64,000 nt of DNA. Source: CAWDVB01 sp963824105 (GTDB taxonomy: Bacteria > Actinomycetota > Actinomycetes > Propionibacteriales > Nocardioidaceae). This document shows positions 8,507-17,406 of the stretch, in pieces (position 1 is the first letter of the stretch; the number at the start of each line of letters is the position of its first letter). The position numbers and the translations under genes were made by a program. The DNA lies in assembly GCA_963824105.1 (NCBI GenBank), contig CAWGNN010000009.1, forward strand, positions 124,001 to 188,000. The letters are read 5' to 3'. The notes under the pieces are model-generated. The model saw only the letters and a list, made by a program, of their open reading frames with translations. It was not told the DNA's origin and ran no database searches.

Positions 8507-11176
8507 CTACAAGCCCGCCGACCACAAGTCCTCGGGGCCCCCTGCGACGAGCCTGATCTTGGCATCCACGATGTGCATCGCGTCCGCGGAGGCGATCACC
8601 GGGTTGAGGTCGAGCTCGGCCACCTCGGGGAGCTCACTGACCAGGACGCCCAGCCGGGTGACCAGCTCGACCAGCCGGTCGATGTCGACCGGCGCGGAAC
8701 CGCGGAAACCTTTGAAGAGCGGATGGATGCGCAGACCCGCGAGGGCTCGGCGGGCATCCTGTTCGGTGACCGGCGGCATGAGGAACTGGCGGTCCGCCCA
8801 CACCTCGGTGGCGATCCCGCCGGCGGCGACCATGACCACTGGTCCGAACCGGGGATCGCGGACCGTTCCCAGGGCCACTTCCACACCCCCGGTGACTTGT
8901 GGCTGGACGAGGATCTCGCACTCGGAGTTCATCTCGGCGCGGATCGAGTCGACCGCCAGCTGCAGTGCCCCGGGGTCACCCACCCCGAGATGGACCAGGC
9001 CGCGGTCGGTCTTGTGCAGGACGCTGGGATCGGCGGCCTTCACCGCCACCGGATAGCCGTAGGAGTCGGCAGCGGCCCGAAGCTCGTCGACATCGGTGGA
9101 GACGGCCCCCAGTGGGCCGTGGATGTCGTAGTGGCCGAGCAGCGTCTGGCACTGGGGGACCGCGAGCCATCCCGACGCGGACGCCGGGCCGGCAAGGATC
9201 TGCTGGGCCTCGGTGCGGACCAACCGTGCACGCCGTACGTCGATCGCGGGGAGCTCCCCTGCCGGCGTGCTCCGCCAGGCCGAGTAGGACACGGCCCGGG
9301 CCAGAGCGTCGGTGGCCGTCTCGGCGTCATCAAAGACGGTCACGCCGGTCCGGTCGAAGTCGCTGAAGCCGAGCCCGACCACGAGGACCGGCAGATCGGG
9401 TTGCCGGGCTTTGACCGCGCTGATGCCACGCAGCAGGTCCTCAGAGCCGGCCACTCCGGTCCGCGCCGCGATGACCAGGAGAGCGTCGATCTCCCCTGAT
9501 TCGAGCAGGACCTCCATGCATGCGTCGACCGACTCGGAGGTCGCCCCTGCTCCCAGATCGATGGGGTTACCGACCCCGAGGGTCTCCGAGACAAGGCCGC
9601 TGATCTGTGCCTGCGTCTGCGCCGACAGCACGGGAACCTCGAGTGAGTGGCGGGCCGCCGAGTCCGCCGCCAGCACGCCGAGGCCACCGGCGTTGCCGAG
9701 GATCCCGATCCTGTTGCCTCGTGGGAGCGGTTGTTCGTCAAGGAGTCGAGCCGCGTGGATCATCTCGGTGACGCCGCTGCATCCGATCACGCCTGACTGG
9801 GCGAAGAGAGCGTCCACCGCGACCGCCGGCGCTGCCGCCGCCGCGGTGTGCGAGGCGCCCGCCCGCTTCCCGCCCTCGCTCCGCCCACCGGCGACCGCGA
9901 GCAACGGCTTGCGTTCGGAGAAGCGGCGGGCAAGGCGCGCGAACTTGATGGTGTTGCCGAAGGACTCCAGGTAGAGCGCCGCGCCGGACACGTTGGGGTC
10001 GTCCATCCAAGCGGCCAGCATGTCGTTGCCGGAGACATCGGCCTTGTTTCCCAGAGAGACGAAGCAGAAGATGCCCAGCTCGGTCCGACGAGCCAGATCG
10101 ACCATCGCGATCCCGACCCCGCCGGATTGCGAGGCGATGGCGAGTCCCCCGGACGGGGGGACGATGTCGGTGAAGGTCGCGTTGAGGCGGATGTCCGGAT
10201 GGTTGGCGATCACTCCCAGGCAGTTCGGCCCGATCACCCGGATCGCCTTCAGCCGAGCGGTCTCAGCGAGCGCGCGCTGAGCCTCTGCTCCGGCCGGCCC
10301 CATCTCACCGAAGCCGGCCGAGACCACCACGGCCGTAGGAGTGCCGGCAGCCGCAGCGTCGGTGACGACGTCGAGGACATGTGCCGCCGGGACAGCCACC
10401 ACGGCCAGATCCACCGGATGCGGAAGAGCCGCAAAGCTCGGGTAGGCCCGGTGGTGATCGATGGAGCCGGCGGCTGGGTGCACGAGGAAGACCTCCCCGG
10501 CGAAGTCGGCGGCCTCGACGGCACGGAGCACCGCGCGGCCGATCCCGCCGGACTCCCGCCGGACTCCGACTACCGCGATGCTGCGGGGATAGAGCAGCGG
10601 ATGGAGCGAGGTCGCCTCGGCGGCGCACTCGCGCGCGTCCGCGGCCTCGATCGCGGCTGCGGTCGCCGCGGTGCTCATAGTGACTTCGACGACACCGCTG
10701 TCGGTGTGCTGCTCGATCTCGAAGCCGGCGTCGCGAAACACCTTGCTCATCTTGATGTTCTCGGGGAGCACGTCGGCGGTGAAGCGAACGATGCCCAGGT
10801 TGCGTGCCGCAGCGGCCAGGTGCTCCACAAGAAGGGTCCCGATCCCCTTGCCGTGCTGGGCGTCGGCGACCATGAACGAGATCTCGGCGGTGGTGGCGTC
10901 GAGCACCTCGGCCGTCGCGAAGCCGATGATGGTGGTCCCTCGCTCCAGCACCAGTGCCACCACCTGCGAGGGGGCGGACTCCATGACGTGGTTGACGTAC
11001 GCCTGCGCGGCGTGATCGCTGGAGCTGAAGAACCGGAGCCGCCGGCTCTCCGGCGATGCTTGGGCGAAGAGCTCCTCCAAGGCTGCGCGGTCCTCTGGAT
11101 GCGCTCTGCGGATCGTCGCGGCCCTGCCGTCGACGGTGAAAACCTCCACCCCACCACTGGTCAGCACGGGCACCAT
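8507..11176 (-). CDS. GNAT acetyltransferase fused to NDP-forming acyl-CoA synthetase (Pat-like)
   Basis: An 889-residue fusion. Residues 1-170 are a GNAT acetyltransferase (acetyl-CoA loop QHGKGIGTLLVEHL). Next come a CoA-binding Rossmann domain (SIAVVGVRRESGGIGRAV), a succinyl-CoA-ligase-like flavodoxin domain (SQSGGVGIAMV) and a C-terminal ATP-grasp domain (AVKAADPSVLHKTDRG). The order GNAT first is the reverse of enterobacterial Pat. The phosphohistidine loop appears as RAGASHTAAA, so the histidine needed for synthetase chemistry seems present. It may therefore make acyl-CoA from acid, ATP and CoA, or acetylate proteins such as acetyl-CoA synthetase, or both. The start at 11176 follows AGAAGG at 6-nt spacing, better than ATG 11197. 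Confidence 0.85.
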   Translation of the reverse strand: MVPVLTSGGVEVFTVDGRAATIRRAHPEDRAALEELFAQASPESRRLRFFSSSDHAAQAYVNHVMESAPSQVVALVLERGTTIIGFATAEVLDATTAEISFMVADAQHGKGIGTLLVEHLAAAARNLGIVRFTADVLPENIKMSKVFRDAGFEIEQHTDSGVVEVTMSTAATAAAIEAADARECAAEATSLHPLLYPRSIAVVGVRRESGGIGRAVLRAVEAADFAGEVFLVHPAAGSIDHHRAYPSFAALPHPVDLAVVAVPAAHVLDVVTDAAAAGTPTAVVVSAGFGEMGPAGAEAQRALAETARLKAIRVIGPNCLGVIANHPDIRLNATFTDIVPPSGGLAIASQSGGVGIAMVDLARRTELGIFCFVSLGNKADVSGNDMLAAWMDDPNVSGAALYLESFGNTIKFARLARRFSERKPLLAVAGGRSEGGKRAGASHTAAAAAPAVAVDALFAQSGVIGCSGVTEMIHAARLLDEQPLPRGNRIGILGNAGGLGVLAADSAARHSLEVPVLSAQTQAQISGLVSETLGVGNPIDLGAGATSESVDACMEVLLESGEIDALLVIAARTGVAGSEDLLRGISAVKARQPDLPVLVVGLGFSDFDRTGVTVFDDAETATDALARAVSYSAWRSTPAGELPAIDVRRARLVRTEAQQILAGPASASGWLAVPQCQTLLGHYDIHGPLGAVSTDVDELRAAADSYGYPVAVKAADPSVLHKTDRGLVHLGVGDPGALQLAVDSIRAEMNSECEILVQPQVTGGVEVALGTVRDPRFGPVVMVAAGGIATEVWADRQFLMPPVTEQDARRALAGLRIHPLFKGFRGSAPVDIDRLVELVTRLGVLVSELPEVAELDLNPVIASADAMHIVDAKIRLVAGGPEDLWSAGL

Positions 11177-11287
11177 CCCTCGCCTTCTCCACTCCATCCA
11201 AGCAACCCGCCGGGCGCGGGGGAAGGCCGGGTCACGTCACACTCCACCAGCGGCCCGGATCAGCGCCCGGCCCTCCGCAGCCAAGCG

Positions 11288-11377
11288 TCCCAACAAGTTG
11301 GGAGAGAAGGCCGTATCGCAAGCGACTGAGCCATGGTTGACTCAGCATGAGGATGTTGGGGGTGCGACATCGCTTGC
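11288..11377. promoter_or_regulatory. Nested inverted repeats upstream of the DUF2157-like gene
   Basis: The 256 bp between the genes starting at 11176 (minus) and 11432 (plus) holds three dyads. TCCCAACAAGTTGGGA at 11288-11303 is a 7-bp inverted repeat with a 2-bp centre. CTGAG/CTCAG brackets 11326-11345. GCAAGCGA (11318-11325) pairs with TCGCTTGC (11370-11377) and encloses the second. The first looks like an operator; the others could fold in a leader RNA. The role is unknown. Confidence 0.35.
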
Positions 11378-11431
11378 CCATCGGCCCGAGGCTCCTCGCC
11401 CAAGGCGCGGGGTCGTATGGAGGTGACTTCG

Positions 11432-12457
11432 ATGGATGAGAAGACCAGCAGGATCGTCGACGCGCTTGTGTCCGCCGGTCTGGTCGAGGCCTCACAGCGT
11501 GACCAGGTGGCGGACGTCGTCGCCTCCGCGGGTACTGCGCCCGCGGAGGGCGCAAGGGTGAGATCGAAGCTGGGCGAGATCGCCGGCTACGCGGGAGCGG
11601 CCCTGGTTGTCGCTGCCGGAGTGGTGTTCATCCTCCAGGAGTGGTCGAACCTTTCCGACAACGAGCGGGTGGCCTGGATCGGCGCCATGGCGCTCATCCT
11701 GGCCGTCGCGGGACTGATCACCTCGTTCGTCGGGACTGGTTTCGCGGCTTTGCGTGAGGAGTCCGGAGCGGCACGTCGCCGACTGGCAGGAACCCTCTAC
11801 ACCGGGACCGCTATCACCGCCGCCATCGCGGTCGCCCTCGAGGTGGGCCACATCCGGACGGTCAGCGACCGCAGCTTCGACTCGGTCTGGATGGCGGTCG
11901 CGGCGTTCGGGACGGTGGCCCTGGTCGGCCTTGTCGGCTACGTGGCCTCCCCCACGATCGTGGGGCTGCTCCCGGTCGGGGTCGGTAGTTTCGCGCTGAT
12001 CCCCACGGTGCTGGAACTCTTCAACTTCCAGGGCGGGAGCACGTTCACGGTGACGATGGCGCTGCTGGAGATCGCTCTGGCCCTGATCTGGTGGGGTGTG
12101 AGCGAGATCGACCTGGTGAGCCCGCGTCAGTTCGGTCTGGCCATTGCGCTGGTTATCGGCCTGATCGGCGCCCAGATGCCGGTGCTGAACCAGGACTCGC
12201 CGAACCTCGGCTACGCGTTGACCGCACTGGTGGCGGTCGGAGCCTTCATCGGCTACGTGGCGCGGCCCGCCTGGGCTTACCTGGGAGCGGGGGTCGTCTC
12301 GGTGACGCTGGTCGTTCCGGAGGCGCTCCACGACTGGACTTCCGGTTCCATCGGGACCGCGGGATCGGTGCTTCTCGCCGGACTCGCGCTGCTCGGTGCC
12401 TCCCTGCTGAGCTTCAAGCTCCGTTCGGGTAGTGCGGAGTCCCCGCACCGCGGCTGA
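11432..12457 (+). CDS. Multi-pass membrane protein (DUF2157-like)
   Basis: A 341-residue integral membrane protein. The first 55 residues are soluble and resemble the DUF2157 head (IVDALVSAGLVEASQRDQV), followed by about eight hydrophobic segments from residue 55 to 335 and a short hydrophilic tail. ATG at 11432 is preceded by GGAGGTGA at 5-nt spacing, so the upstream ATG at 11417, which is part of the same region, is not used. No transport or catalytic motif is visible and the function is unknown. It is followed by a strong inverted repeat and then two more small membrane proteins on the same strand. Confidence 0.78.
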   Translation: MDEKTSRIVDALVSAGLVEASQRDQVADVVASAGTAPAEGARVRSKLGEIAGYAGAALVVAAGVVFILQEWSNLSDNERVAWIGAMALILAVAGLITSFVGTGFAALREESGAARRRLAGTLYTGTAITAAIAVALEVGHIRTVSDRSFDSVWMAVAAFGTVALVGLVGYVASPTIVGLLPVGVGSFALIPTVLELFNFQGGSTFTVTMALLEIALALIWWGVSEIDLVSPRQFGLAIALVIGLIGAQMPVLNQDSPNLGYALTALVAVGAFIGYVARPAWAYLGAGVVSVTLVVPEALHDWTSGSIGTAGSVLLAGLALLGASLLSFKLRSGSAESPHRG

Positions 12458-12505
12458 CACTTCTCCTCGCGGGCCTGAAGGCCCAAGGTTGCCCCGGAAT
12501 CGGAC

Positions 12506-12553
12506 TCGGTGGCTTCTCCTCACCCCCGGACTAGGGTGAGGAGAAGCCACCGA
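12506..12553. repeat. 20-bp perfect inverted repeat with 8-nt loop
   Basis: The arms 12506-12525 (beginning TCGGTGGCTTCTCC) and 12534-12553 (ending GAAGCCACCGA) are exact complements over 20 bp, separated by CCGGACTA. There is no T-tract after it. It lies 48 bp after one stop codon and only 8 bp before the ribosome-binding site of the next gene. It could terminate the upstream transcript, or act as an mRNA structure controlling the 12572 gene. I did not find a second copy in the window. Confidence 0.85.
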
Positions 12554-12571
12554 GCAGCTCGAGGAGGACCC

Positions 12572-12964
12572 GTGAAGTTGAGGCTCGACCTGGTCACCGG
12601 CCTGTCCTTGGCCCGGACGGCGCTCGGTGTCGGCGCCTTCCTAGCGCCCGTCCCGACGCTGAAGGCGCTGGCACTCGATGTGGAGAACAACCCGCAGTCG
12701 ACGTTCCTGGCGAGGATCGCGGGATCACGTGACATCGCCCTCGGAGTCGCGACCCTGGTCGCGACGGGCAAGGCGCGTCGTTTCATGGTGGCCACGGGGG
12801 TCGCGGTGGACACCGCAGATGCGCTCTCTGCGCTCCTTGAGTCGAGCTCCGGAGTGCTCACCAAGGGCCGCGCGATCTATCAGGCGGTCCCCGCACTCCT
12901 CGCGGCCGGGGTCGGCGTTGCCGCGCTCGTCGAGGATCTGCGCGCCACTCCTGTGGAGGGCTGA
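12572..12964 (+). CDS. Small hydrophobic protein (DUF4267-like)
   Basis: A 130-residue protein with three to four hydrophobic stretches and the pattern ARIAGSRDIALGVATL, which resembles the DUF4267 family of small membrane proteins; the family call is tentative. The start is GTG at 12572 with GAGGAGGA at 5-nt spacing; an earlier GTG at 12509 lies inside the inverted repeat. It is followed at 4 bp by another small membrane protein, so the two are probably one transcript. Function unknown. Confidence 0.7.
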   Translation: MKLRLDLVTGLSLARTALGVGAFLAPVPTLKALALDVENNPQSTFLARIAGSRDIALGVATLVATGKARRFMVATGVAVDTADALSALLESSSGVLTKGRAIYQAVPALLAAGVGVAALVEDLRATPVEG

Positions 12965-12968
12965 TCCG

Positions 12969-13166
12969 GTGCTGCGGACTGTGGTCGTCTACGGCCTCGC
13001 CGTCCTGATGGTCCTGGTCGGCGGGGTCTGGGCCCTGCAAGGCATGGGCTACATCCATGGCTCGCCGATGACTGGGTCGGCGACCTGGTCCTACGTCGGC
13101 TCGATCCTTGCCGGTCTCGGCGTCGCCCTGGCCATCTCGTTCTCCCAGCACCTTCGCCGCCGCTGA
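12969..13166 (+). CDS. 65-aa two-helix membrane protein
   Basis: GTG at 12969 opens 65 codons, beginning VLRTVVVYGLAVLMVLVGG with two hydrophobic segments (about residues 3-22 and 40-58) and a basic end SQHLRRR. GGAGGG lies 8 nt upstream, overlapping the end of the previous gene, which stops 4 bp before. The hairpin-topology small protein has no recognised family. Its position and spacing suggest cotranscription with 12572-12964. A longer frame starting at 12678 overlaps that gene and is rejected. Confidence 0.65.
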   Translation: MLRTVVVYGLAVLMVLVGGVWALQGMGYIHGSPMTGSATWSYVGSILAGLGVALAISFSQHLRRR

Positions 13167-13203
13167 GCGCCACGCTGCCGCCGGAGCACTCGGGGGCGGT
13201 GGC

Positions 13204-14367
13204 ATGATCCGGACCATGGCCTCCCACTCCTCCGCTCGAGGCCCGCTCGACGGAGTCAAGGTGATCGAGATCGCGGGCATCGGTCCAGGCCCTCACGCCG
13301 GGACGATCCTGGCCGATCTCGGCGCCGACGTGATCCGGATCGAGCGTCCGGGGGGAGTCTTGAGCGCCGGGGACCGCACCACCGATCTGCTCAGTCGCGG
13401 GCGGCCGAGTGTGGGGCTCGACCTGCGCCATCCGCTCGGCGTCCAGACGCTGCTGCGCCTCGTCGACTCCGCGGACGTCTTGTTCGAGGGGATGCGTCCT
13501 GGTGTCGCCGAGCGCCGGGGTTTCGGGCCCGAGGTCTGTCTGCGCCGCAACCCGAGGCTGGTCTACGGCCGGATCACCGGCTGGGGTCAGGACGGGCCTC
13601 TCGCGCAAACAGCCGGACACGACATCGACTACATCTCCGTTGCCGGGGTGCTGCATCCGCTCGGGCAGACACCGGACCGCCCGCAGTTCCCCTCGAATCT
13701 GCTCGGCGACTTCGGCGGAGGCTCCCCCTATCTGGTCATCGGGGTGTTGGCGGCGCTGCTGGAGGCTCGCGACAGTGGTCAAGGTCAGGTCGTCGACGCC
13801 GCCATCGTCGACGGAGCCGCCCACCTGAACGCGATGTGGGCCTCGATGCTTGCCTCTGGTGTCGCGCAGGAGCGGCGTGCGGTCAACCTGTTCGATGGGG
13901 GCGCGCCCTTCTACGACGTCTATGAGACCGCCGACGGCCGGCACATGGCCGTCGGGGCGCTGGAGCCGGCGTTCTACGACGCCTTCGTCACCAGGCTTGG
14001 GGTGGCCGGTCTTCCGGACCGCGACGATCCGACGAACTGGGCGGATCTCCGGGCCCGGTTCGCCGAGCGGTTCGCCGAGCTGACCCAGCGCGAATGGGTA
14101 GAGGTGTTCGAGGGGTCGGACGCCTGCTGCTCCCCGGTACTGCCGATGACCGAGGCGGCGGAGCATCCCCACTTGCGGGCCCGAGGAACCTACGTGGCCC
14201 GCGACGGGCTGCTCCAGCCCGCTCCCGCTCCCCGCTTCTCCCGGACCCCGGGCGTGCTGAGCACCGGTCCATCGGTGCCGGGGGCCGGTACCCGCGACAC
14301 CCTCCAGGCGTGGGGGATCGACGATGTCGACGCTCTCATCGAGACCGGTGCTGCCTGGGAGGCCTGA
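13204..14367 (+). CDS. CaiB/BaiF CoA-transferase family, alpha-methylacyl-CoA racemase-like
   Basis: A 387-residue class III CoA-transferase-fold protein. The N-terminal LDGVKVIEIAGIGPGPHAG is typical of alpha-methylacyl-CoA racemases (MCR/AMACR). The two catalytic residues of that branch are visible as the histidine in AGHDIDYI and the aspartate in LLGDFGGGS. It would interconvert (R)- and (S)-2-methylacyl-CoA so that branched fatty acids or sterol side chains can enter beta-oxidation. The start is ATG at 13204 after a G-rich stretch; ATG 13216 is an alternative. It stands alone, and the ABC transporter genes that follow are 83 bp away. Confidence 0.87.
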   Translation: MIRTMASHSSARGPLDGVKVIEIAGIGPGPHAGTILADLGADVIRIERPGGVLSAGDRTTDLLSRGRPSVGLDLRHPLGVQTLLRLVDSADVLFEGMRPGVAERRGFGPEVCLRRNPRLVYGRITGWGQDGPLAQTAGHDIDYISVAGVLHPLGQTPDRPQFPSNLLGDFGGGSPYLVIGVLAALLEARDSGQGQVVDAAIVDGAAHLNAMWASMLASGVAQERRAVNLFDGGAPFYDVYETADGRHMAVGALEPAFYDAFVTRLGVAGLPDRDDPTNWADLRARFAERFAELTQREWVEVFEGSDACCSPVLPMTEAAEHPHLRARGTYVARDGLLQPAPAPRFSRTPGVLSTGPSVPGAGTRDTLQAWGIDDVDALIETGAAWEA

Positions 14368-14450
14368 CCCTCCCGCCCGGTGGACGTGCGGGCCGCGCAT
14401 ATCTCCGACTTCCCACCCGGAGCGCAGCCCCGCCTGTCAGACTTGGGCGC

Positions 14451-15158
14451 ATGGCTCCCGTGGTTTCTGTCGACTCCCTGTGGGTCCGCTTCGGTCCGGT
14501 CGACGCGGTCCGCGGCATCAGCTTCGGGGTAGAGCCCGGCTCCGCCACCGCCCTGCTCGGTCGCAACGGCGCCGGGAAGTCGACCACAATGCGCGTGCTG
14601 GCAGGAGTGATCCCTGCGACCGAGGGGGTCGTCACCGTCGCCGGGTACGACCTGCGACGCCAGACCCTCGAGGTCAAGCGTTCGGTGGGTTACTGCCCCG
14701 ACGTGGGCGGACTGGTTCCGCGGGCCACGCCCTGGGAGCACCTACAGCTGTCGGCCCGGCTCCGCGGTCTCTCTCCCGGGTGGGAGGACCATGCACGTGA
14801 CCTCCTGGAGCGGTTCGACCTCGGCGACGCCGCACACCGTGTCACGGCCGGCTTCAGCCATGGCATGGGCCGCCGGATGTCGGTCCTGCTCGCTGCGTTC
14901 CACCAGCCCGAGGTGCTGCTGCTCGACGAGCCGTTCGATGGCGTCGACCCGCTGGGCGTCGAGTCGACGATGGACGTGATTGGTGACGCTCGAGCGCGCG
15001 GAGCAGCGGTGTTGGTGTCAACCCACCTACGCGAGCTCGCCGTCGAGTCCTGCCAGCACGCGATCGTGCTGCGCGGTGGCGCCGCGGTCGCGGCGGTGCC
15101 CGCCGTGGAGATGGCGGGCGAGTCGGGGGCAGGTGTCTATCGTGCGCTCCTCGACTGA
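14451..15158 (+). CDS. ABC transporter ATP-binding protein
   Basis: A 235-residue ATPase with Walker A GRNGAGKST, a signature region GFSHGMGRRMSVLLA in place of the usual LSGGQ, and Walker B EVLLLDEPFDGVDP, followed by the switch histidine in VSTHLRE. This is the branch of drug or polysaccharide exporters whose membrane subunit is a separate protein. It starts at ATG 14451. The permease gene at 15133 overlaps its end by 26 bases, so the two form one transporter. Direction of transport (export) is inferred from the family; the substrate is unknown. Confidence 0.87.
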   Translation: MAPVVSVDSLWVRFGPVDAVRGISFGVEPGSATALLGRNGAGKSTTMRVLAGVIPATEGVVTVAGYDLRRQTLEVKRSVGYCPDVGGLVPRATPWEHLQLSARLRGLSPGWEDHARDLLERFDLGDAAHRVTAGFSHGMGRRMSVLLAAFHQPEVLLLDEPFDGVDPLGVESTMDVIGDARARGAAVLVSTHLRELAVESCQHAIVLRGGAAVAAVPAVEMAGESGAGVYRALLD

Positions 15159-16716
15159 TCTTCGGACCGGCGAGCACGGCGTGCTGCACCGATCGGTTCG
15201 TGCCGTACGACAGCTGGTACCCCTGCTCCAGTTCCGGGGGGCCGGCATCCGCGGCAGGGGTCGGCGCTACGTCATGATCGGGTTCGCGGTGATTGGCCTG
15301 CTCACCGTGGCGGCCGCGAGTCTCCCGGCTCTGCTTCCCGACCCCAACGGCTACCGCTTCGACGTGTCCTTGTTGATGCCCTCCTTCCTCGTGGGGGTGC
15401 TGGGCATCTCCACGGTCTCCGCTGTGGCTACAGGTGGTGGTCGGGAGTTGCTTCCTCGTGACCAGGCAGTTGCCTTCCCGGTAAGTCCCGCGACCGATCA
15501 CCTGGGAGCGCTCCTCATGGCTCCCCTGAACATTGCCTGGCTGTTGCAGTCCTGGGCGTTACTTGGTGCGTTCGCCTACAGCTCGCCCATCTTCCGCGGA
15601 GTCGAGGGCGTCGACTGGAAGTTGCTGCCGGCCCAGGGACTGATCCTGTTATGGATCCTCTTCGCGACCGCTCTGGCCCAAGTCCTGGCGTGGGCGGTGG
15701 AGTGGCTGCGCCGTGGGCCGCACGGAACCCTCCTGGTACGAGGGATCGGCGTCCTGGTGTTCCTGGCCGGCGTGGTCCTGGTGCGCACCAACACCCTCAC
15801 CAGGGTGCTGGACTACAGCCCGACGAAGACGCTGACGCTGGCTGCCTACCAGGCACTGACCGGAGACTTGGCGACCTGGGCACTCACCTTCGTGGTGCTG
15901 GCGGTGGTGTCGGTCGCGGTCATCGTCCTCGGTGCAGTGATGGCGGCCGCCGTGGCCCGCCGTCCGGCCCGCGACGAGGTCCGGCTCGAGACCTCCTCGC
16001 ATCCGGCGCGTTCCAATCCGGTGAGCAATCTGGTCGCAGTCTTGCGAGTGGACCGAGCCTCGGTCTGGCGTTCCCTGCCTTTGCGCCGGGGCCTGGGCGT
16101 TCTGGCGGTCATGCCTGGGCTGGTGGCCCTGGCGGGATCACTGCAATGGCAGGAGCTGCCCCTGTTGCCCGGGCTGGTCGCCTCCGGTGGTGCGCTCCTC
16201 TTCGGGGTGAACGCCTGGTCCCTCGACGCGCACGGTGCCCTGTGGCGCGACAGCGTGCCGGCGGCTCCACGGCTGATGTTCCTCGTGCGGGCGATCGTGG
16301 TGGCCGAGATCCTCATGCTCGCCATCACGGTCACGCTGGTTCTCGCCGCGGTCCGCGCGGGCGCTCCGACTGCCGCGGCATTGACCGCCCTGGTCTGCGC
16401 CACCGTTGTGGTGCTGTTCCAGGTGGTGTCGGCGTCGATGCGGTGGTCGGTACGCCGGCCCTACACCGTGGATCTGCGCAGCGCTCGTGCGACCCCCGCC
16501 CCGCCGTTGGTGATGGTGGGCTACTCGGCGCGTCTGGCCCTCTCGACGACCCTGACCGGCATGGTCTTCGTCGTGGCGGCACTGATGGACTGGTCGATCG
16601 CGGTCGCGCTGACGCTGCCGTTCCTGCTCACGTCGGGCTACCGGCTGCTGAGGGTCGCACGTGAGTGGGACGTGCCGGAGATCCGCTCCAAGGTCATCGC
16701 GACCATTGCGAGCTGA
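15133..16716 (+). CDS. ABC transporter permease
   Basis: A protein of about 527 residues with a hydrophilic N-terminal region of about 45 residues and some twelve hydrophobic segments, matching the membrane partner of the upstream ATPase. The start is GTG at 15133 (15142 is also in frame); both overlap the ATPase gene. A charged cytoplasmic loop lies near residues 275-315. Membrane subunits of this kind pair with one ATPase gene as a half-size exporter dimer. The substrate cannot be told from sequence. Confidence 0.82.
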   Translation: MSIVRSSTDLRTGEHGVLHRSVRAVRQLVPLLQFRGAGIRGRGRRYVMIGFAVIGLLTVAAASLPALLPDPNGYRFDVSLLMPSFLVGVLGISTVSAVATGGGRELLPRDQAVAFPVSPATDHLGALLMAPLNIAWLLQSWALLGAFAYSSPIFRGVEGVDWKLLPAQGLILLWILFATALAQVLAWAVEWLRRGPHGTLLVRGIGVLVFLAGVVLVRTNTLTRVLDYSPTKTLTLAAYQALTGDLATWALTFVVLAVVSVAVIVLGAVMAAAVARRPARDEVRLETSSHPARSNPVSNLVAVLRVDRASVWRSLPLRRGLGVLAVMPGLVALAGSLQWQELPLLPGLVASGGALLFGVNAWSLDAHGALWRDSVPAAPRLMFLVRAIVVAEILMLAITVTLVLAAVRAGAPTAAALTALVCATVVVLFQVVSASMRWSVRRPYTVDLRSARATPAPPLVMVGYSARLALSTTLTGMVFVVAALMDWSIAVALTLPFLLTSGYRLLRVAREWDVPEIRSKVIATIAS

Positions 16717-16738
16717 CCTCGGCGCGCGGGGTGCTGGA

Positions 16739-17272
16739 TCAGGTGCAGGCCCGAAGCGCCTTGGTCACCGACTTGTCGAGTGTCACCTGCTGGTCGAGAT
16801 AGCTGACAAACATCAGCTTCAACGCGTCCGGCGTCAGCTTGGTGGCCAGGCAACGAGCCTGCTTCTTCTTCATGCCCGAGTCAGTCGCCAGCTTCTGGAC
16901 AGCCGTGAGTGGTGGAACGCATCCGAGCACGACGCCGGCGGTGACGTTCGCATCCGCCTCAGTCATCGCGACGGCGCCGAGGCCCTTGCGGGTGGCGTCC
17001 ATCGTGCTCTTGATGACCTTGTAGGACTGCAGCTTGTCGATCCCCAGCTGGCTGACCAGACCGGTGGCGACACAGCCCGCCGACGTGGCGTCAGTCTTGA
17101 GCGTCAGCTTGCCGGAGGTGAACGCAGTGGTGAGCGAGGTGATCGCTGCCTGCTCCTGGGCGCTGAAGGTGGGGGAGGGCGAGCTACTGGATGTGGCTGA
17201 TGTGCCCCCTCCTCCGCTGCAAGCGGTGGCCGTGGCGAGCACCAGAACGGTGGACGCGACGATCTTTCTCAT
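16739..17272 (-). CDS. Secreted lipoprotein, unknown function
   Basis: A 177-residue protein with a lipoprotein signal: MRKIV, a hydrophobic core and a lipobox ending at Cys18 (LATATAC), followed by a Ser/Gly/Thr-rich linker to about residue 40. The mature part is helical and carries four further cysteines (near residues 66, 119, 141 and the penultimate residue), which could form two disulfides. It would be anchored to the outer face of the membrane. I do not recognise the domain. It converges on the ABC permease gene with a 22-bp gap. Confidence 0.78.
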   Translation of the reverse strand: MRKIVASTVLVLATATACSGGGGTSATSSSSPSPTFSAQEQAAITSLTTAFTSGKLTLKTDATSAGCVATGLVSQLGIDKLQSYKVIKSTMDATRKGLGAVAMTEADANVTAGVVLGCVPPLTAVQKLATDSGMKKKQARCLATKLTPDALKLMFVSYLDQQVTLDKSVTKALRACT

Positions 17273-17406
17273 GGTTCTCCCTCATGCGTCGGCTTGCTAC
17301 AGCCTACGGGTGGCACCATGGCCGCTTGGCCGTGGCTGAGCCACGACGCCGGCGAAGGCACCTCCTCTGGCACGATGAGGGGGCCGGACGAAGAGAGGAG
17401 CCGCTG

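Noticed and set aside
12880..14400. Minus-strand open frame of 506 codons
   Set aside because: Antisense to the CoA transferase gene, no domain visible.
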